From assembly GCA_947179485.1 (NCBI GenBank), contig OX359246.1:74427508-74491507 (forward strand): 64,000 nt of DNA. Reading direction: 5' to 3'. This document shows, in pieces, positions 48,222 to 59,060 of the stretch. The translations under genes were made by a program, and so were the position numbers. The notes beneath the pieces were generated by a model. The model did not search any database and had not been told where the DNA came from. It saw nothing but the letters and a program-made list of their open reading frames with translations. How positions within the stretch are numbered: position 1 is the first letter of the stretch; the number at the start of each line of letters is the position of its first letter. The DNA is from Allacma fusca. Lineage: Eukaryota > Arthropoda > Collembola > Symphypleona > Sminthuridae.

Positions 48222-50228
48222 TTGGAAACCAGGACTTTGAGGGAAATTGTGGAAAGAACTGAATTTTGTGTCAACAAAATTAATTCGAAAAATTTGAAAA
48301 ATGATAGCGAAACAAAAATTCTAAGAAAGTCAAATCCACGGGGAAAGGTGAAAACAATTGAAACTGATGAAAGTGACAGCGAAAGTTCGGAGGAATCAGC
48401 AGAAGAATTTCCAGTTGTTGAAATTCGATCCAAAACTTTGGCGGATGAGTAAGAATTTTTGAAGGAAACTTTCAATAAATTGATGATAGAGAAAAAAGTC
48501 AAAGATGGTGAAAGTCTTCAAGGAACTTCTGTACAAACGATTTCCAACTCAATTCCTTTGTCAACTTTGATGGCATCATCGTGTACAATTAAGTTGTGTA
48601 AGATTTCAAAATAATTAAATTGTAAATCCTTGATAAGCTCCATGAAATCCTTTAAAGTTTAATGTAACACGATTTTACAGCCAACTTTCGAGAGTCCGCT
48701 CTCACAGATCTCCAGTTTCATTTGTGGCAGGGCTCAAGAAATAGTGGACCTACGAGAGTAGTTGGAAATTTCAGTGAAGTTTTTTCTTTCAATGGAAATC
48801 CGTAAGTTGAAGAATTTGGAACAATTACGAAAAATCTAATTTTAAATCTACGATAGTTTCCTTTTAATATCTACAATTGAAAGGATTGGCTCAAAATGAT
48901 TTAATTATGACTCAAACAGTTCCTAATGATTTACATTTTTAGTTATTATTCCAGTCGTGATTACACTTTGCTTGTTGTTGCTTTAATCAATGAATTTGTT
49001 TCAGAGGGTCTTGTGAGTTCTTGTGCTCGTTTGCAATTTCTAAGGCCCTGCGGTTAGCCATTTATTGCTACTGTAATTCTGACGTAATCATACATGTCGG
49101 TATTGGGTTCAGTCCAGCGGACGTTCCTACAAATCCCACATTGTACACGATATTAACCCATTTGCCACCTGCACCAGGTGTTTTTATGGTGACTGTAATA
49201 AATTGTAAATATCCAAACAATAACAAAATGCATGCGATAAGATTATTACATAAATTCATTTTCATCAGAAACGAAATAGCAAAATCCCACTGGAGCTTTT
49301 TGTGTCAAACGAAAATTTACTTGTGAGAGGTCACATGACGATTGGTCCACGATCCATCGTTCATATCGAAATAATGGAACTACTTTTCATTTCACGGCCA
49401 CTTTCTGTTGTTGGAGGAAAGAAGCGCCTCACGGATGGAAAAAGTTTCGAATTTAATCAACCCACAAATAAAGACTGTTCAATTTCAAGATCAGTTGGAA
49501 AAAGTGGAAGATTTTCTTGCAATGTTGAGATTGGTCAGTAATTTCAAGCGTTTAGAATTATTCGCGGGGAAATAAATAATAAACGCAGTTGCATTTATTT
49601 TAATTTTTTCAGTAAACCATTTGAACGTTCCGTTGAGAAATAGGAACAATTTCTATTCCAATTCCAACGATAAGGATTATTTGCCTCTGGAAATTCAATC
49701 TTTTCATCGAGAAAGGTTTCTGGGATCAAGTGACACGTAGGAGCTAATTTTATAACTTTTATAACCTTTTATAACAGATGAGTCCAAGTTAGGTTAATTG
49801 CGTTATTGGATTTTGAATACTACCCTTTTAATTTTCGTAGGAATTTGGAAGCAATGTTTTCGTACGAAATTCTTTCCACGGACCTCGCTTTGGTAATTGC
49901 TTTGAAAGTTGGTCCTGGGACCAATTCATTTGCTGCTGCATTTTCTCAAATTCCAGCCGTCACTGAGAAAAAAGACCTCGAAGCTCTGATGAATCCCAGT
50001 CAATGGAAAATCCATAATTACAAGAAACATTCCAATGTACGTATTTTTGTCTACAAATATTTATTTTTCAAATGAGCTTTTTAAACATTAATTATGAATA
50101 TATTTTTGAAGGCAAGCAAAACCTTGGAAGTAATTTCTGATAGAAATATTCGAGCTGAGGTTCAAATGACAGAAGACGAAAAATGCTTTTTGAAAATTCG
50201 AATTTACGCGTTTCAATCCAGTATTTGA
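48222..50228 (+). pseudogene. Unrecognised tandem-family gene, copy C (stop and 5' deletion)
   Basis: The first exon begins only at the ETRTLREIVERTEF block: the coiled-coil codons of copies A and B are replaced by unrelated sequence. TAA at 48450-48452 interrupts the exon, where the other copies have Arg. The exon otherwise continues to 48597. Later exons 48681-48801, 49118-49204, 49280-49533, 49613-49736, 49841-50036 and 50112-50228 are open in the same phases. The usual last codons are changed so that the stop is lost and four residues are added (FQSSI end). Confidence 0.65.
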
Positions 50229-50939
50229 TTTTAGTGTATTTTCAACAAATCATGCAATAAAATTCTACCGGTAAAGATTTTTTTTAAATCAAAGCGTCTT
50301 GAAAAATATTTTGGTACATAGATCCATTTTGTTGCTCACTTTTCCATTTTAAATATACCTGTAACATTGGGTTACACCCCGCGTTATTCATCCCTTTGGA
50401 TACTTCAACTCTGTCGCAAAAAAAGTAAAATTCAGTTTTAATTGCAAATTTCTTCTCATGGGGTTGTTAACGACACATTCATTTTGACTTGTAAATGTTA
50501 GTTTATTTAAAATCTATTTTCTTAGTTACATTTTAGAATTGTGAGGTCATTAAAAGGAAACACGAAATTTATTCTTCGAAAATTTCGTAAATTTCATAGA
50601 AATCGCAGGATTTTTGGTTAAAAATGAATTTGTTATTATTAGAACCCAGTTTTGAATTTCAAACTATGTTTTGTTTGTACTGATTTACGTACAGAAAGCA
50701 TTTTCCTCCCCCAAAACCCAATGCTTGTTTCGTAATGTGCAATAATTACACAATTTGCAAAAAAAAATTATTTTCATTGTAAAATTGGTTTCACCCCTGT
50801 AGCACATAAATTCTTGATACAGGATTCAAGGAAGTTGTTTTAAGTCATAATTTAAGTTTTGGCTAAATTCTTTTAATGTCTATACTGCAAAGTAGGCTGA
50901 AATCAGTTCCAATTAAAGCCAATTCGTGGCATTTCTTGG
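50229..50939. repeat. 3' flank of copy C and AT-rich intergenic DNA
   Basis: 50229-50560 pairs with 45243-45560. No gene is seen in the remainder. Confidence 0.4.
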
Positions 50940-51725
50940 ACTTGGTTCGGCCTGCAAAATTAAAAGCCGATTTTCTTCCAACCTTGGTTGACTTGAACTT
51001 GAGGTGACCCGCAGGTCATTTTCCAACCCAACCCGAATCTTGCCTGCAAATAGGCAGCCCGAACCCGCCCGACCCGAAAATCAGTTTCTGAAACATCAGC
51101 CCGCCCCGTCCCGACAATATTTTTTTAGGCCTGCACCAGACCGCAGCCCGCCAGGTTTCAGTTGAGACGGCCAAACCCAGCTTGCGGCCCCCCGGGGGGG
51201 GGGGCGCAAGTGTTTTATGGCATTTTATTTATTTAAAATTATTACTGACCGTTCATCTGGAAGATCGAAGAACATTGCGTTTTATAATTTGTAGTACAAT
51301 TTGTAACAATACGAGCAGCTACAGAGGGAAAGTTGAGTACGTCAAGGTTCAGCAAATTCATAAAGTAAGGTTTAAGACACCAAATGTAAGATATTTTAAT
51401 AATAAGATAATAATTCAATTAATAAAATTAATTAGTACACATTTTTAAGTTGAGAGCAGAAACTTTAAAACGTTATGACAAGTCTCACCATGTTTAGCGA
51501 GAAAACGATGAAACAGGAATAGAAACAACCAGCACATACAAATGTACATTGATGGGAGCAAGTACAAATGGAGCAATAATTCTAATGGAAAAATCCTAAA
51601 CATCGTTGATTGACGACCCGACCCGCCCCGTTGAAATACGATAACAACCCAGTCCGAACCGCAACTTGCAACACAAAAAACATTAAGCCCGAACCCACCC
51701 ATAACCCGATTTTTTCGGCCACGCC
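50940..51725. repeat. CCCGACCCG-word repeat, probably another word-array element
   Basis: GC-rich arrays of AACCCG/CCCGACCCG words lie at 50940-51140 and, again, at 51610-51715, around an AT-rich core (51230-51600), matching the layout of the defined elements. An uninterrupted G12 run occurs at 51190-51205. Clear ends and a target duplication were not found. Confidence 0.5.
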
Positions 51726-52310
51726 TTTAGTGGCCGATCGCCGATGAATGAATGAATGGCTAGAACTCAGCAACGGCTTTATGTATAAATGCAGTTACAA
51801 TTAACGTGTCTTGCTCATTACCCTAGAATACCTAAACTATGGTCAGGCTGGCCAAGAGTGGAAAGTTTTAAAGAGTTTTATTTTATTTAACAGAGAATTT
51901 AGAAGTGTAGAGGCCAATAATTTTTGTAATCGTTGCTTGTCATTTTGTTGACATGTAGTAAAAATTTCATGAAGTTTTGTTCAGCCAAACACGTGGAAAA
52001 AAACTCTGAAGTTGCCAAATTTTAGATTTCGCCACCATTTTCAAAGGTAAGCATAGGACGCAGTAGTGCTTATGGGGAGCATGTACGTATTACAGATAAA
52101 GCCGAAATATTACGAAGGAATATTACTGGAACAGCAAAATCCAGTGCAAAATGGCAGCTATCGAATTCCTAATGGTGTCAGAAGTCAAAAAGGTCAAAGG
52201 TCACGGCCAGGTCATACGCCGGAGACGCGATTGAAGTCTTTTAGCATTCAAAATTATTGAGAAATGGGTCGCTCAAAATTTCTATTATTGTGTTTATTTT
52301 GTATCTGTCA
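51726..52310. other. No gene seen
   Basis: Contains a 64-codon frame (52066-52260) without a recognised motif. Confidence 0.35.
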
Positions 52311-52895
52311 ACATTCCGGTTGCATCGGTCAACATTCGGTTGCATCGGTCAACATTCGGTTGCATCGGTCAACATTCCGGTATTATCGGTCAGCATTCGG
52401 TATTATCGGTCAACATTCCGGTATTATCGGTCAGCATTCCGGTATTATCGGTCAGCATTCCGGTATTATCGGTCAGCATTCGGTATTATCGGTCAACATT
52501 CCGGTATTATCGGTCAGCATTCCGGTATTATCGGTCAGCATTCGGTATTATCGGTCAACATTCCGGTATTATCGGTGAGCATTCCGGTATTATCGGTCAG
52601 CATTCGGTATTATCGGTCAGAATTCCGGTTGCATCGGTCTACATTCCGGTATTATCGGTCAGCATTCGGTATTATCTGTCAACATTCCGGTTGCATCGGT
52701 CAACATTCCGGTATTATCGGTCAACATTCCGGTTGCATCGGTCAACATTCCGGTTGCATCGGTCAACATTCCGGTTGCATCGGTCAACATTTCGGTTGCA
52801 TCGGTCAACATATCGGTTGCATTGGTCAACATTCCGGTTGCATTGGTCAACATTCCGGTTGCATCGGTCAACATTCCAGTTGCACTGGTCAACAT
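52311..52895. repeat. Minisatellite of 20/21-bp units (CATTCCGGTTGCATCGGTCAA type)
   Basis: About 28 tandem units. Two variants alternate in blocks: CATTCCGGTTGCATCGGTCA and CATTCCGGTATTATCGGTCA, with a C present or absent, so that unit length is 21 or 20 bp. The single-base length change moves the frame from unit to unit, producing long overlapping open frames on both strands (up to 248 codons) that are artefacts. Flanking sequence (52895-53060) decays from the same theme. Confidence 0.9.
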
Positions 52896-53362
52896 TTTGG
52901 CTTCAAAGATCGAAATTTAGGTTACTCAGGTCAAAATTGTAGTTACATCAGTCAAACGTTTGGCGTCAATGGAAATCTTCGGTTGTATCGATTAAAATCT
53001 TGACTGTAGTGATCAAAATTGCAGCTTCAATGGTGGAAAATGCAGTTTCAGCGGTGGAAATTTAGGTTACTAACGGTAAACTTCATTGTAACGTGAAACT
53101 TTAGGTTAGGTGGTCACAATTTAGGAAAAAATGTTAGCTGCAGCATTCCAAATTTTACTTCCTTTGGACGTTATGTCGCCCATGTGTGCCTTTTGTTGGT
53201 TAAATCAATCAATTTTTATGATAACTATTGAACAGTGATTAGATGACAAATGTAGATGTCTACCATGTGCTCAGTCAGCTTTCACCACAAAATAACTTCT
53301 TTCATTGCAATAATTATCACAAGAAAAAATTTATTATAAAATGGATTATATATACCATATAT
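52896..53362. other. Degenerate tail of the minisatellite, then nothing recognised
   Basis: Diverged units (CAAAATTGTAG..., GGTGGAAA...) continue to about 53110. No gene. Confidence 0.4.
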
Positions 53363-53668
53363 CAGGGGTCAGATTTTTGTAAACCTCCCTGGAAATTATT
53401 TCAATTTCCCTGCTGGATGATTTCAAAAAGTCAAGTCGAAAAAACCAATTTTGAAAATCCGAAAACAAATTTCTCTACAATGCGTCAATTCCCTGTCAAA
53501 CAAAGTCAACAAATGTAAAATTTCGTTTTATACCAAATTCCGCCAAAACACGGGGAAAAATCCCTTCCAGAAAAAGGTCAACGAATTTGGAAATCATCCC
53601 TTGGTCATTTTCTCTGCAAGAAATATGTTTTCCGTGAGAAGAATCTTCCCACAAAAATCCGTCCCCTT
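53363..53668. repeat. Short inverted-repeat element (CAGGGGTCAGATTTTTGT ends)
   Basis: The left end CAGGGGTCAGATTTTTGT (53363-53380) pairs with AGGGGACGGATTTTTGT read inverted from 53667. The CAGGG start is hAT-like. No 8-bp duplication is visible. Related ends occur at 21543 and 32111. Confidence 0.6.
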
Positions 53669-53816
53669 TCACATTGAGAGTTGACTGTATATAGGAGAAC
53701 GTATATAGTTATAGTTATTGACTGTTGTTACATCCTGCAAAGGCGCTTCACCCCTTAGTGACTGAGCACATACTGCTGATCACCGATGATTTTTTGAACT
53801 TGTACACTGTTCCTGG

Positions 53817-54535
53817 TAGAGCTTCTATCGGGGGTGGGGACGTCCCGTCGGGACACTGGACGAACTGGGACGTTGTCCCCATGTCGAATTCCGGATGGAA
53901 TGGGGACAAAAATACTGTCCCCATTCTTTTCGGGACAGGACAGGGACAAAAAAACTTACCATTCTATTCGGGAAGGCACAGGGACACAAAAACAGTCCCC
54001 ATTCTATTCGGAACTGGACCGGGACAAAAACAATTGTCTCCAATACATTCAGGACATGACGGGGACAAAAGAAATTTCCCCATTATATTTAGGACGGGAC
54101 GGTGAAAAAATTGTCCCCACTATATTCGGGACGGGACGGGGACGAAGAAATTGTCCCCATTATATTCGGGACGGGACGGGGACGAAAAAATTGTCCATTA
54201 TATTCGGAACGGGGACGGAAAAGTTGTCCCTATTATATTCGGGACGGGGACGAAAAAATTGTCCCCATTATATTCGGGACGGGGACGAAAAAATTGTCCT
54301 TATTATATTCGGGACGGGGACGAAAAAATTGTCCCCATTATATTCGGGACGGGGACGAAAAAATTGTCCTTATTATATTCGGGACGGGGACGAAAAAATT
54401 TTAACTTTTTATTCGGGACGGAGACATGGTTTTTGTCACCGTGTCCCGATTGTCAGGACGGGACTGGGGACAAAGGTTTTGTAAAAACATCGGGACGGGG
54501 ACGGGACTGGAACTTTTTCCCCAACAGAAGCTCTA
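53817..54535. mobile_element. hAT-like non-autonomous element, GGGGACGGGAC word family
   Basis: Terminal repeat TAGAGCTTCT at 53817 and inverted, ending at 54535. The 8-bp duplication is GTTCCTGG (53809-53816) / GTTTCTGG (54536-54543). Nearly the whole interior is an array of GGGACGGGGACGAAAAAATTGTCCCC-type units, with a clear tandem of about 42 bp at 54110-54400. This array keeps three overlapping frames open (up to 216 codons) without coding meaning. Confidence 0.9.
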
Positions 54536-54543
54536 GTTTCTGG

Positions 54544-54964
54544 CAACATTTTCTATGAACCCGAATTTCAGATTTTTATTGCTACACAATTTCGGATTTC
54601 GGTTTTCCGGATTCCATCCATCCGGAGGAATCCGTTCTTGTATGCACAACTTCCAGTCTAGTTCTTTGTCGTGCATATCTACGTGAACGCATTTACGTTG
54701 TCTAGAATCGTGAGGTCAGAGGTCACCCATATGTTTGACCTGACCTCACCGTTAATAACAAGTCAACTGTCCGCAGACATTGATACAAAACCTCCTACTA
54801 TTTTTGGAACGTTTGAATTTAGTTGCAATGTAATATGTTATGACCCCTATGTTAAAGGCTTTGGTCATGCCGACCATGGATTAGGCCCTGATGGTATTGA
54901 AATTGCGTAGGTACTGAAGGGTTAGTGTCAACTGCATTCAAGCGTCTTTTACTTCAAGGGGCTT
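54544..54964. other. No gene seen
   Basis: Includes a TTTCGGATTTCGGTTTTCCGG tract (54590-54612) and a frame at 54671-54910 without a recognised motif. Confidence 0.35.
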
Positions 54965-55790
54965 GAAATCATAAATTACACTTAGCACTTCGCTGATTTT
55001 TTCATTATTTATTTCGAATTACGAAGCTTCGAAGCTTTCTCCAAGCATGATTTTCTACTTAGTCTGTTTTGGATCTATTGCACTTTTGTCCTCTTACAAT
55101 TGACCTTTGACCTTCCTGATTTTAGCATTAGAATAACGACACTTGCTGAAGAATAATTAGATGAATTTCAAAAAATGGACTGAACGTACGTTTATTTCGA
55201 TGTTCTTCATATGTGCTGCCTTACTCCTATTAAGGGTGGTCTACAAATTCCCTGTGTATTTTTCAATTGGGTCTAACATTTCCAGGTTGTTATGAAAATC
55301 CAGCTCAGATAAAATTTCCAACCCGTATTTCTTCACCCTATGAATGATTTAGTCCTGCTTCGTTTATCCCATTGGATTTTTTGTACTTTGCAACCATCAC
55401 ATCCTACTCATACAACTAATTAAGAGGAGCTACCCGGGATGCCCCTATTATTTAAAATTCATAGGTTTTTGACTTTTTCGATTCTTTTTTGATAAGCTAC
55501 AGCAAACTTTCTCAGAATTTATGTTGGAACTTCTTCAACGGCATTTGAAGTGTCACTGCTAATCCCTTGAAAAGTTTCGTTATCCTTTCGTTGTAATATT
55601 ATTATTTCATTCTTCAAACTGTACCACTTCCACTTCGCAGAATTACATTTTTATAACAATTATACTACAAAACCAATAAATTGATGCTTATCTGTATACT
55701 TACATAAAGTAGTGCTGGCTTATTACACAATTGTTAATTCCAGTTAAAATGTGATTTGATGCGTTTTGAGAATCCCTGTGGGTCATGATG
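54965..55790. repeat. Duplicated segment, copy 2 (no transposon)
   Basis: Paralogue of 28025-29800 (and of 27230-27290 at its start). At 55213-55222 it reads through the point where copy 1 has the 969-bp element, showing one TTAC-type site instead of two. Non-coding. Confidence 0.65.
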
Positions 55791-56030
55791 AACACCTCGC
55801 TTGTTATAATGTTCTTGGGTCCGTAAGACTAAAATTTAACCCAGGAAGATTACTGTAAGTTGACTCAAATTAATCTCTATGAATTTCCTGTGCTAGAATT
55901 CAGTAAAAGTGTTTATAAAGTCTGGGCAGCAATTATGATTTTTCAAATCCAAAATAAGCCAAACTTAGGAAACTTTAAACTGCAAAATGAAATGTAGTCC
56001 CACCATTCCTATTGTCTGCAAAGTGCAAAT

Positions 56031-56838
56031 TAGACATGTTCATACCGTTCTTGTTTAAAATACCGTAATTACCGTTACCGTAAAGTGGAAAAACTCGAGT
56101 AATATTTTTAAGGTACGGTATCGTAAATTAATCCGATCATGGTAAAAACACGAATATAAGTCGATTTTTATGGTATGTGTGTAAAGATATGAAGTAAAAA
56201 ATCCAACATCAGTTATTCAACAATCAGTTTAGCGTCTTTGATGTCAATTAATGTGAGAGTATTTATTGTGCAGAAATTCCTTATAAACTAAACTAGTTCG
56301 AAACAAAATCAAATTTCCTTTTTTGCATTCGTATGAAAAATATGAAAATCATAAAATATAGAAAACGATACCGAATTCTTCGATCTATCTTCTAGTAATT
56401 TTTCCTAAACTAAATCTTTACCGAATTTGGTCGTACTTATATTAATTTAGGAAGTGACTTCCCATCTCTTTCTCATAACAGGTGAAGTGCCATCATGCCG
56501 TCAGACCGACTCAAAAAATGACTCCAAACACTTGAATTACTAGACGCACGACTTGGTTTAGATTCTAAATAATCAGTTCGATTAAGTTTTTTCCATATTG
56601 ACACTACACACAATCTTTATTGTCGAACGAATTCCTTTCATTTTTGAGTTTAACTCTTTTTAATGAAAATTCGAGTGTGTAACACCACAGTTTTATGAGC
56701 CTTCCGCTAGACTGACGATATCGTATGGAGTTACGATATCGCTTCAAAAAGCCGAGAATTATCGTACCTAAACCGTACCTAAATTTTTTACGGTAATTAC
56801 GGTATTACCGTACTACGATACCGTAGTTGACATGTCTA
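56031..56838. mobile_element. hAT-like non-autonomous element, TACCGTAATTACCG word family
   Basis: Terminal repeat TAGACATGT at 56031 and inverted at 56830-56838. Perfect 8-bp duplication GTGCAAAT at 56023-56030 and 56839-56846. ATACCGTAATTACCGTTACCG words at the left and their inverse at 56760-56825 surround an AT-rich core. Confidence 0.92.
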
Positions 56839-56846
56839 GTGCAAAT

Positions 56847-58143
56847 GTTCAGTTCCTACTTGTGAAATGATTTTCTGAGTTATAGCACATAAATTTAATT
56901 ACTGGATTACTTGCAGGCTTTTCCAATATCTGAAGTGAAACTTCGACCCCCTGATATTGTTAGCAGGAATCCCACAGGTTGATTATGAAGGCTCCTTTAT
57001 CATTATTGTAATTTTATATTCAAGTAATTTTTTTCTTCGTCAAGTTGTATACAACTTGAAAACATTAATATATGGTATAGACTGCATTGTACGCTTTGAT
57101 ATTACTGTGATTAGTTGAAGTTCAATGTGAACAATATAGAAAGGTACTTACGTAACGTGGGAACAGCCGGAAGTGAAATGTTTTCGTACAAATGAATGTT
57201 ATAATATATCGCATTACGTAATCATAAATACCACATTGGTAATATTTCCCACGTATTGATGATTTAATCTCACCATTCTCTAGTTTTGAACAAATGGTTT
57301 TGATCTTTATGGATTTATTTTATATGAGAGGTAGCAAATCGCTGAATGGATTTACATTTAATGTGAGAATTTAGGCAATGTCTCGGTCCAGCTATGAAAT
57401 TTTAAAAGTACAATACATGACGAATGAGCAAAGAAAACAAGTTATTTTTCTGACCAACAAATATATTCACAGCAATTAGCTCGTACTTTGTAAACAAATA
57501 TTTTTCCTACTTTATTCCCATTTGAAAACCTGTCGAAAAACCCAAGCCACATTTCGCAAAGCACGGAAATTCTGTCTACTAGATTTTCTGTGGTATATTG
57601 ACTCATACAAGCAAGGTTTTTAGGATGTCAGACAGGTTTCCATGAGATGTTTAGCTGAACCGTAATAAGTAGTTATGTAAGTTAAAATTGTGTGTATTTT
57701 TCCGAAGAATTGAAGATTTTAGATGGTTGAGGTGCTTTAATCTTCAGAATCACTGTGTTACGTCACATTTTGTGAGTAAATTAATGAAAGTCGAAATTAA
57801 TAGTAGAACAAGGATATTGCATTAATTTGAATAATAATTATTGGTACTTGCAAATGTAAACGTTTTCTAGCAAAATTCTCCTAGCCAAGTCCCATATGTT
57901 AAAGTAAAACATCAACGTCTGGAATATTGTTGTATTTATTTGTATTTCTTATTGAGAATTTCCCCGAAAAAAATAGGAACATGTATTTGTCTAATGACGC
58001 CTATAATCCAACCCAAAATACCTGATCCTGTTTTTAACGTTTTTTGTCCTACAACTCTGAATTAATATTCCAATGTTTTCCGAATTTTGTTCTATTGTAC
58101 TTGAAGGGAAATTATTTGAGTAGATATATTTGCGTTCCAGAAA
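56847..58143. other. No gene seen (downstream of the CRAL-TRIO gene)
   Basis: AT-rich DNA without a recognised frame or repeat. Confidence 0.4.
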
Positions 58144-59060
58144 TCACTTCAGAAAACTTTGTTCTAGTAAGGGTTGAAAATCCTCTCTTCCCCCAAGTGA
58201 ATGTGGCAATTGATCAAGCGGAATCTTTCTTGATAATCGAGGAATCCATTTCTCTGGATTTGTTCCATAAACATCAAATTTAGACAAAATATTCCCTATC
58301 AAGGGTTTGCCCATGTCCAGGAGCTGGTAGGTGAAGGCGTTTGCTGTAACGAAATCATATTAAAGAAGACTGGCAAAACGTAAACATACAATAATAATTT
58401 GCGTTTTTCTTCACTCACCGTTGACCACCATTCCGTACTCAATTTTGTGGAAGCATTTTTGCATCTGCTTGAGCAAATCCATGCAGAGTTTGAAAGCTGT
58501 CGAAATTGTAAATCGAATCGTAACTACAGCCCATATATGCAGTAAATTCATTCAGATGTAATATGGGTGTCCCAACACAAGAAAACAATTATAGCAGAAG
58601 TCATAGTTTACCAAAAAATCCTACATGAAATAAACTTCCAACTCACATTCTGATGTGTACACGTGACGGATATCAAAAGCATCGTAATTTTTTATAATAA
58701 CGACTTCATCGCTAGAATTCTGACCACTCGACAAATACTTGCTCATTTTTTGGGTAAAATCTCCCGATGCTAGCTCGTTTATGTAATTTTCATAGTTCTT
58801 CTTGAGCAGGTTCTTCAGGTCTGGCTGCTTTATCAGCCACTCTATGTTCCATTTTCCCCAGTCCATAATCACAACTGGAAATCATACGGACACAAAAATA
58901 AGCACTAAATTACATTCCAATTGGATTGCATGCTGGTATTTTATGTGTTATTTTCCTATTGATTTCTTTTACCTGGCCGGTTATCATAGTCAAAGCCACT
59001 CACATAGTACCTAAAATCCTTCAAATTCTCAATGGAGTCAGTACTATTTGCAGAAATATC
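58144..59060 (-). CDS. CRAL-TRIO / SEC14-like lipid-binding protein, 3' exons (5' part not found)
   Basis: Exons 59060-58973, 58874-58647, 58496-58419 and 58343-58144 join in matching phases to 197 residues and a TGA stop. They start with KDFRYYVSGFDYDNRPV joined to VIMDWGKWNIEWLIK, the entry to a CRAL-TRIO domain (GYD..GRPV type). The middle contains a DAFDIRHVY strand/helix turn and MDLLKQMQKCFHKIEYGMVVN. The end, NILSKFDVYGTNPEKW followed by RKIPLDQLPHSLGG, matches the C-terminal part of the fold (YG.N...W...L....LP..LGG). Such cytosolic proteins bind and move small lipids. N-terminal exons should lie above 59060 but could not be identified, so the gene is partial here. Confidence 0.8.

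Noticed and set aside
52311..52895. CRISPR-like array
   Set aside because: Units are contiguous with no unique spacers, and the genome is eukaryotic with spliced genes.
52257..53003. A 248-codon open frame rich in STFRYYRS/IGQHSG units
   Set aside because: It is entirely a translation of the 20/21-bp minisatellite; equivalent frames exist in other phases and on the other strand, and the frame shifts with unit length.
53834..54484. A 216-codon frame with IIFGTGTKKLSPLYSGRG-like repeats
   Set aside because: It lies in the GGGGACGGGAC word array of a hAT-like element bounded by an 8-bp duplication; several overlapping frames are equally open.
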